From Dysgonomonas sp. 216 (lineage in GTDB: Bacteria; Bacteroidota; Bacteroidia; Bacteroidales; Dysgonomonadaceae): 64,000 nucleotides of DNA. Position 1 is the first letter of the stretch, and the number at the start of each line of letters is the position of its first letter. The translations under genes and the position numbers were made by a program. The notes below the pieces were generated by a model, which saw nothing but the letters and a program-made list of their open reading frames with translations, ran no database searches and was not told the origin of the DNA. Positions 63,811 through 64,000 of the stretch are shown in pieces. The stretch covers positions 25,992 to 89,991 of the forward strand of contig NZ_QVMM01000013.1 in assembly GCF_010501065.1 (NCBI RefSeq), given 5' to 3'.

Positions 63811-64000
63811 ATTTTCAAGACGTGTTTAAGGTGTTAATAGTAGTAATCACAAAAAAAGTTTTGAAGTTAACATGTTGTCTAACATAAGATTGTTTGTTTT
63901 GCGAAAAAATATCACAAAAAAACCTCGGGAATAATTTGGAATTAGGTAAAAAAAGTATTTATCTTTGCACCCGCTTTGCAGGAGATGCGAAGTAAAAAAA
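63811..64000 (+). promoter_or_regulatory. downstream end region with -7 element
   Basis: No open frame is visible in the last 190 bases. TATCTTTG at 63960-63967 followed by CACCCGC looks like a Bacteroidetes promoter reading out of the window. TTTG at 63935-63938 gives a spacer of 21, slightly long. Confidence 0.45.

Overview
The window looks like a chromosomal segment of a Bacteroidales bacterium, most like Dysgonomonas or Parabacteroides relatives. The evidence is an AT-rich sequence, repeated Bacteroidetes promoters (TTG about 19 nt before TAnnTTTG), near-absence of Shine-Dalgarno sites, the order holB-ricT-gldH, a fused DAHP synthase/chorismate mutase, DUF5606 and BfmA/BtgA-type mobilization genes. 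Family calls come from recognised motifs, since no database search was possible. I saw no rRNA, tRNA or CRISPR array.

Layout. 1-28.9 kb is mostly core chromosome: a MacB-type ABC exporter (minus), glmS, an Ntn hydrolase, guaB, folD, an aromatic amino acid operon (pheA, aminotransferase, GNAT, DAHP synthase/chorismate mutase, tyrA; minus strand), an ABC exporter, a MATE pump, hemH with an orphan SecD-like protein, manA, holB-ricT-gldH, a DUF5606 gene and a BlaI/BlaR1-type pair. The aromatic operon is preceded by a textbook attenuator: a Bacteroidetes promoter, a 25-residue leader peptide rich in Phe and Tyr, a 9-bp antiterminator pairing and a T-tailed terminator.

From 29 to 60.4 kb, tailed-phage structural genes are spread over five separate loci between ordinary host genes: (A) 28980-32047, (B) tape measure 34230-36272, (C) tail protein 48106-50886, (D) portal and DUF6712-like 54002-55677, (E) protease/scaffold, major capsid and tail tube 60418-57715. 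Every reading frame is intact. No terminase, phage integrase, replication or repressor gene is near them. purU, comB, an RluA-type synthase, an L,D-transpeptidase and GNAT genes lie between the loci. All six transcription units carry TATCTAT in an A/T-rich box close to the start codon (12-14 nt in five of six), and most have their own terminator. This suggests a co-regulated, domesticated particle, such as a gene-transfer-agent-like element, and is the most novel feature here.

An integrative mobilizable element of about 7 kb (36.3-43.6 kb; tyrosine recombinase, BfmA/BtgA-like protein, HUH-type relaxase, hairpin-rich oriT candidate, AraC-GyrI regulator and flavodoxin/ferredoxin cargo) has landed directly behind the tape-measure gene. 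The right end holds argB-hemW and a LacI-family regulator.
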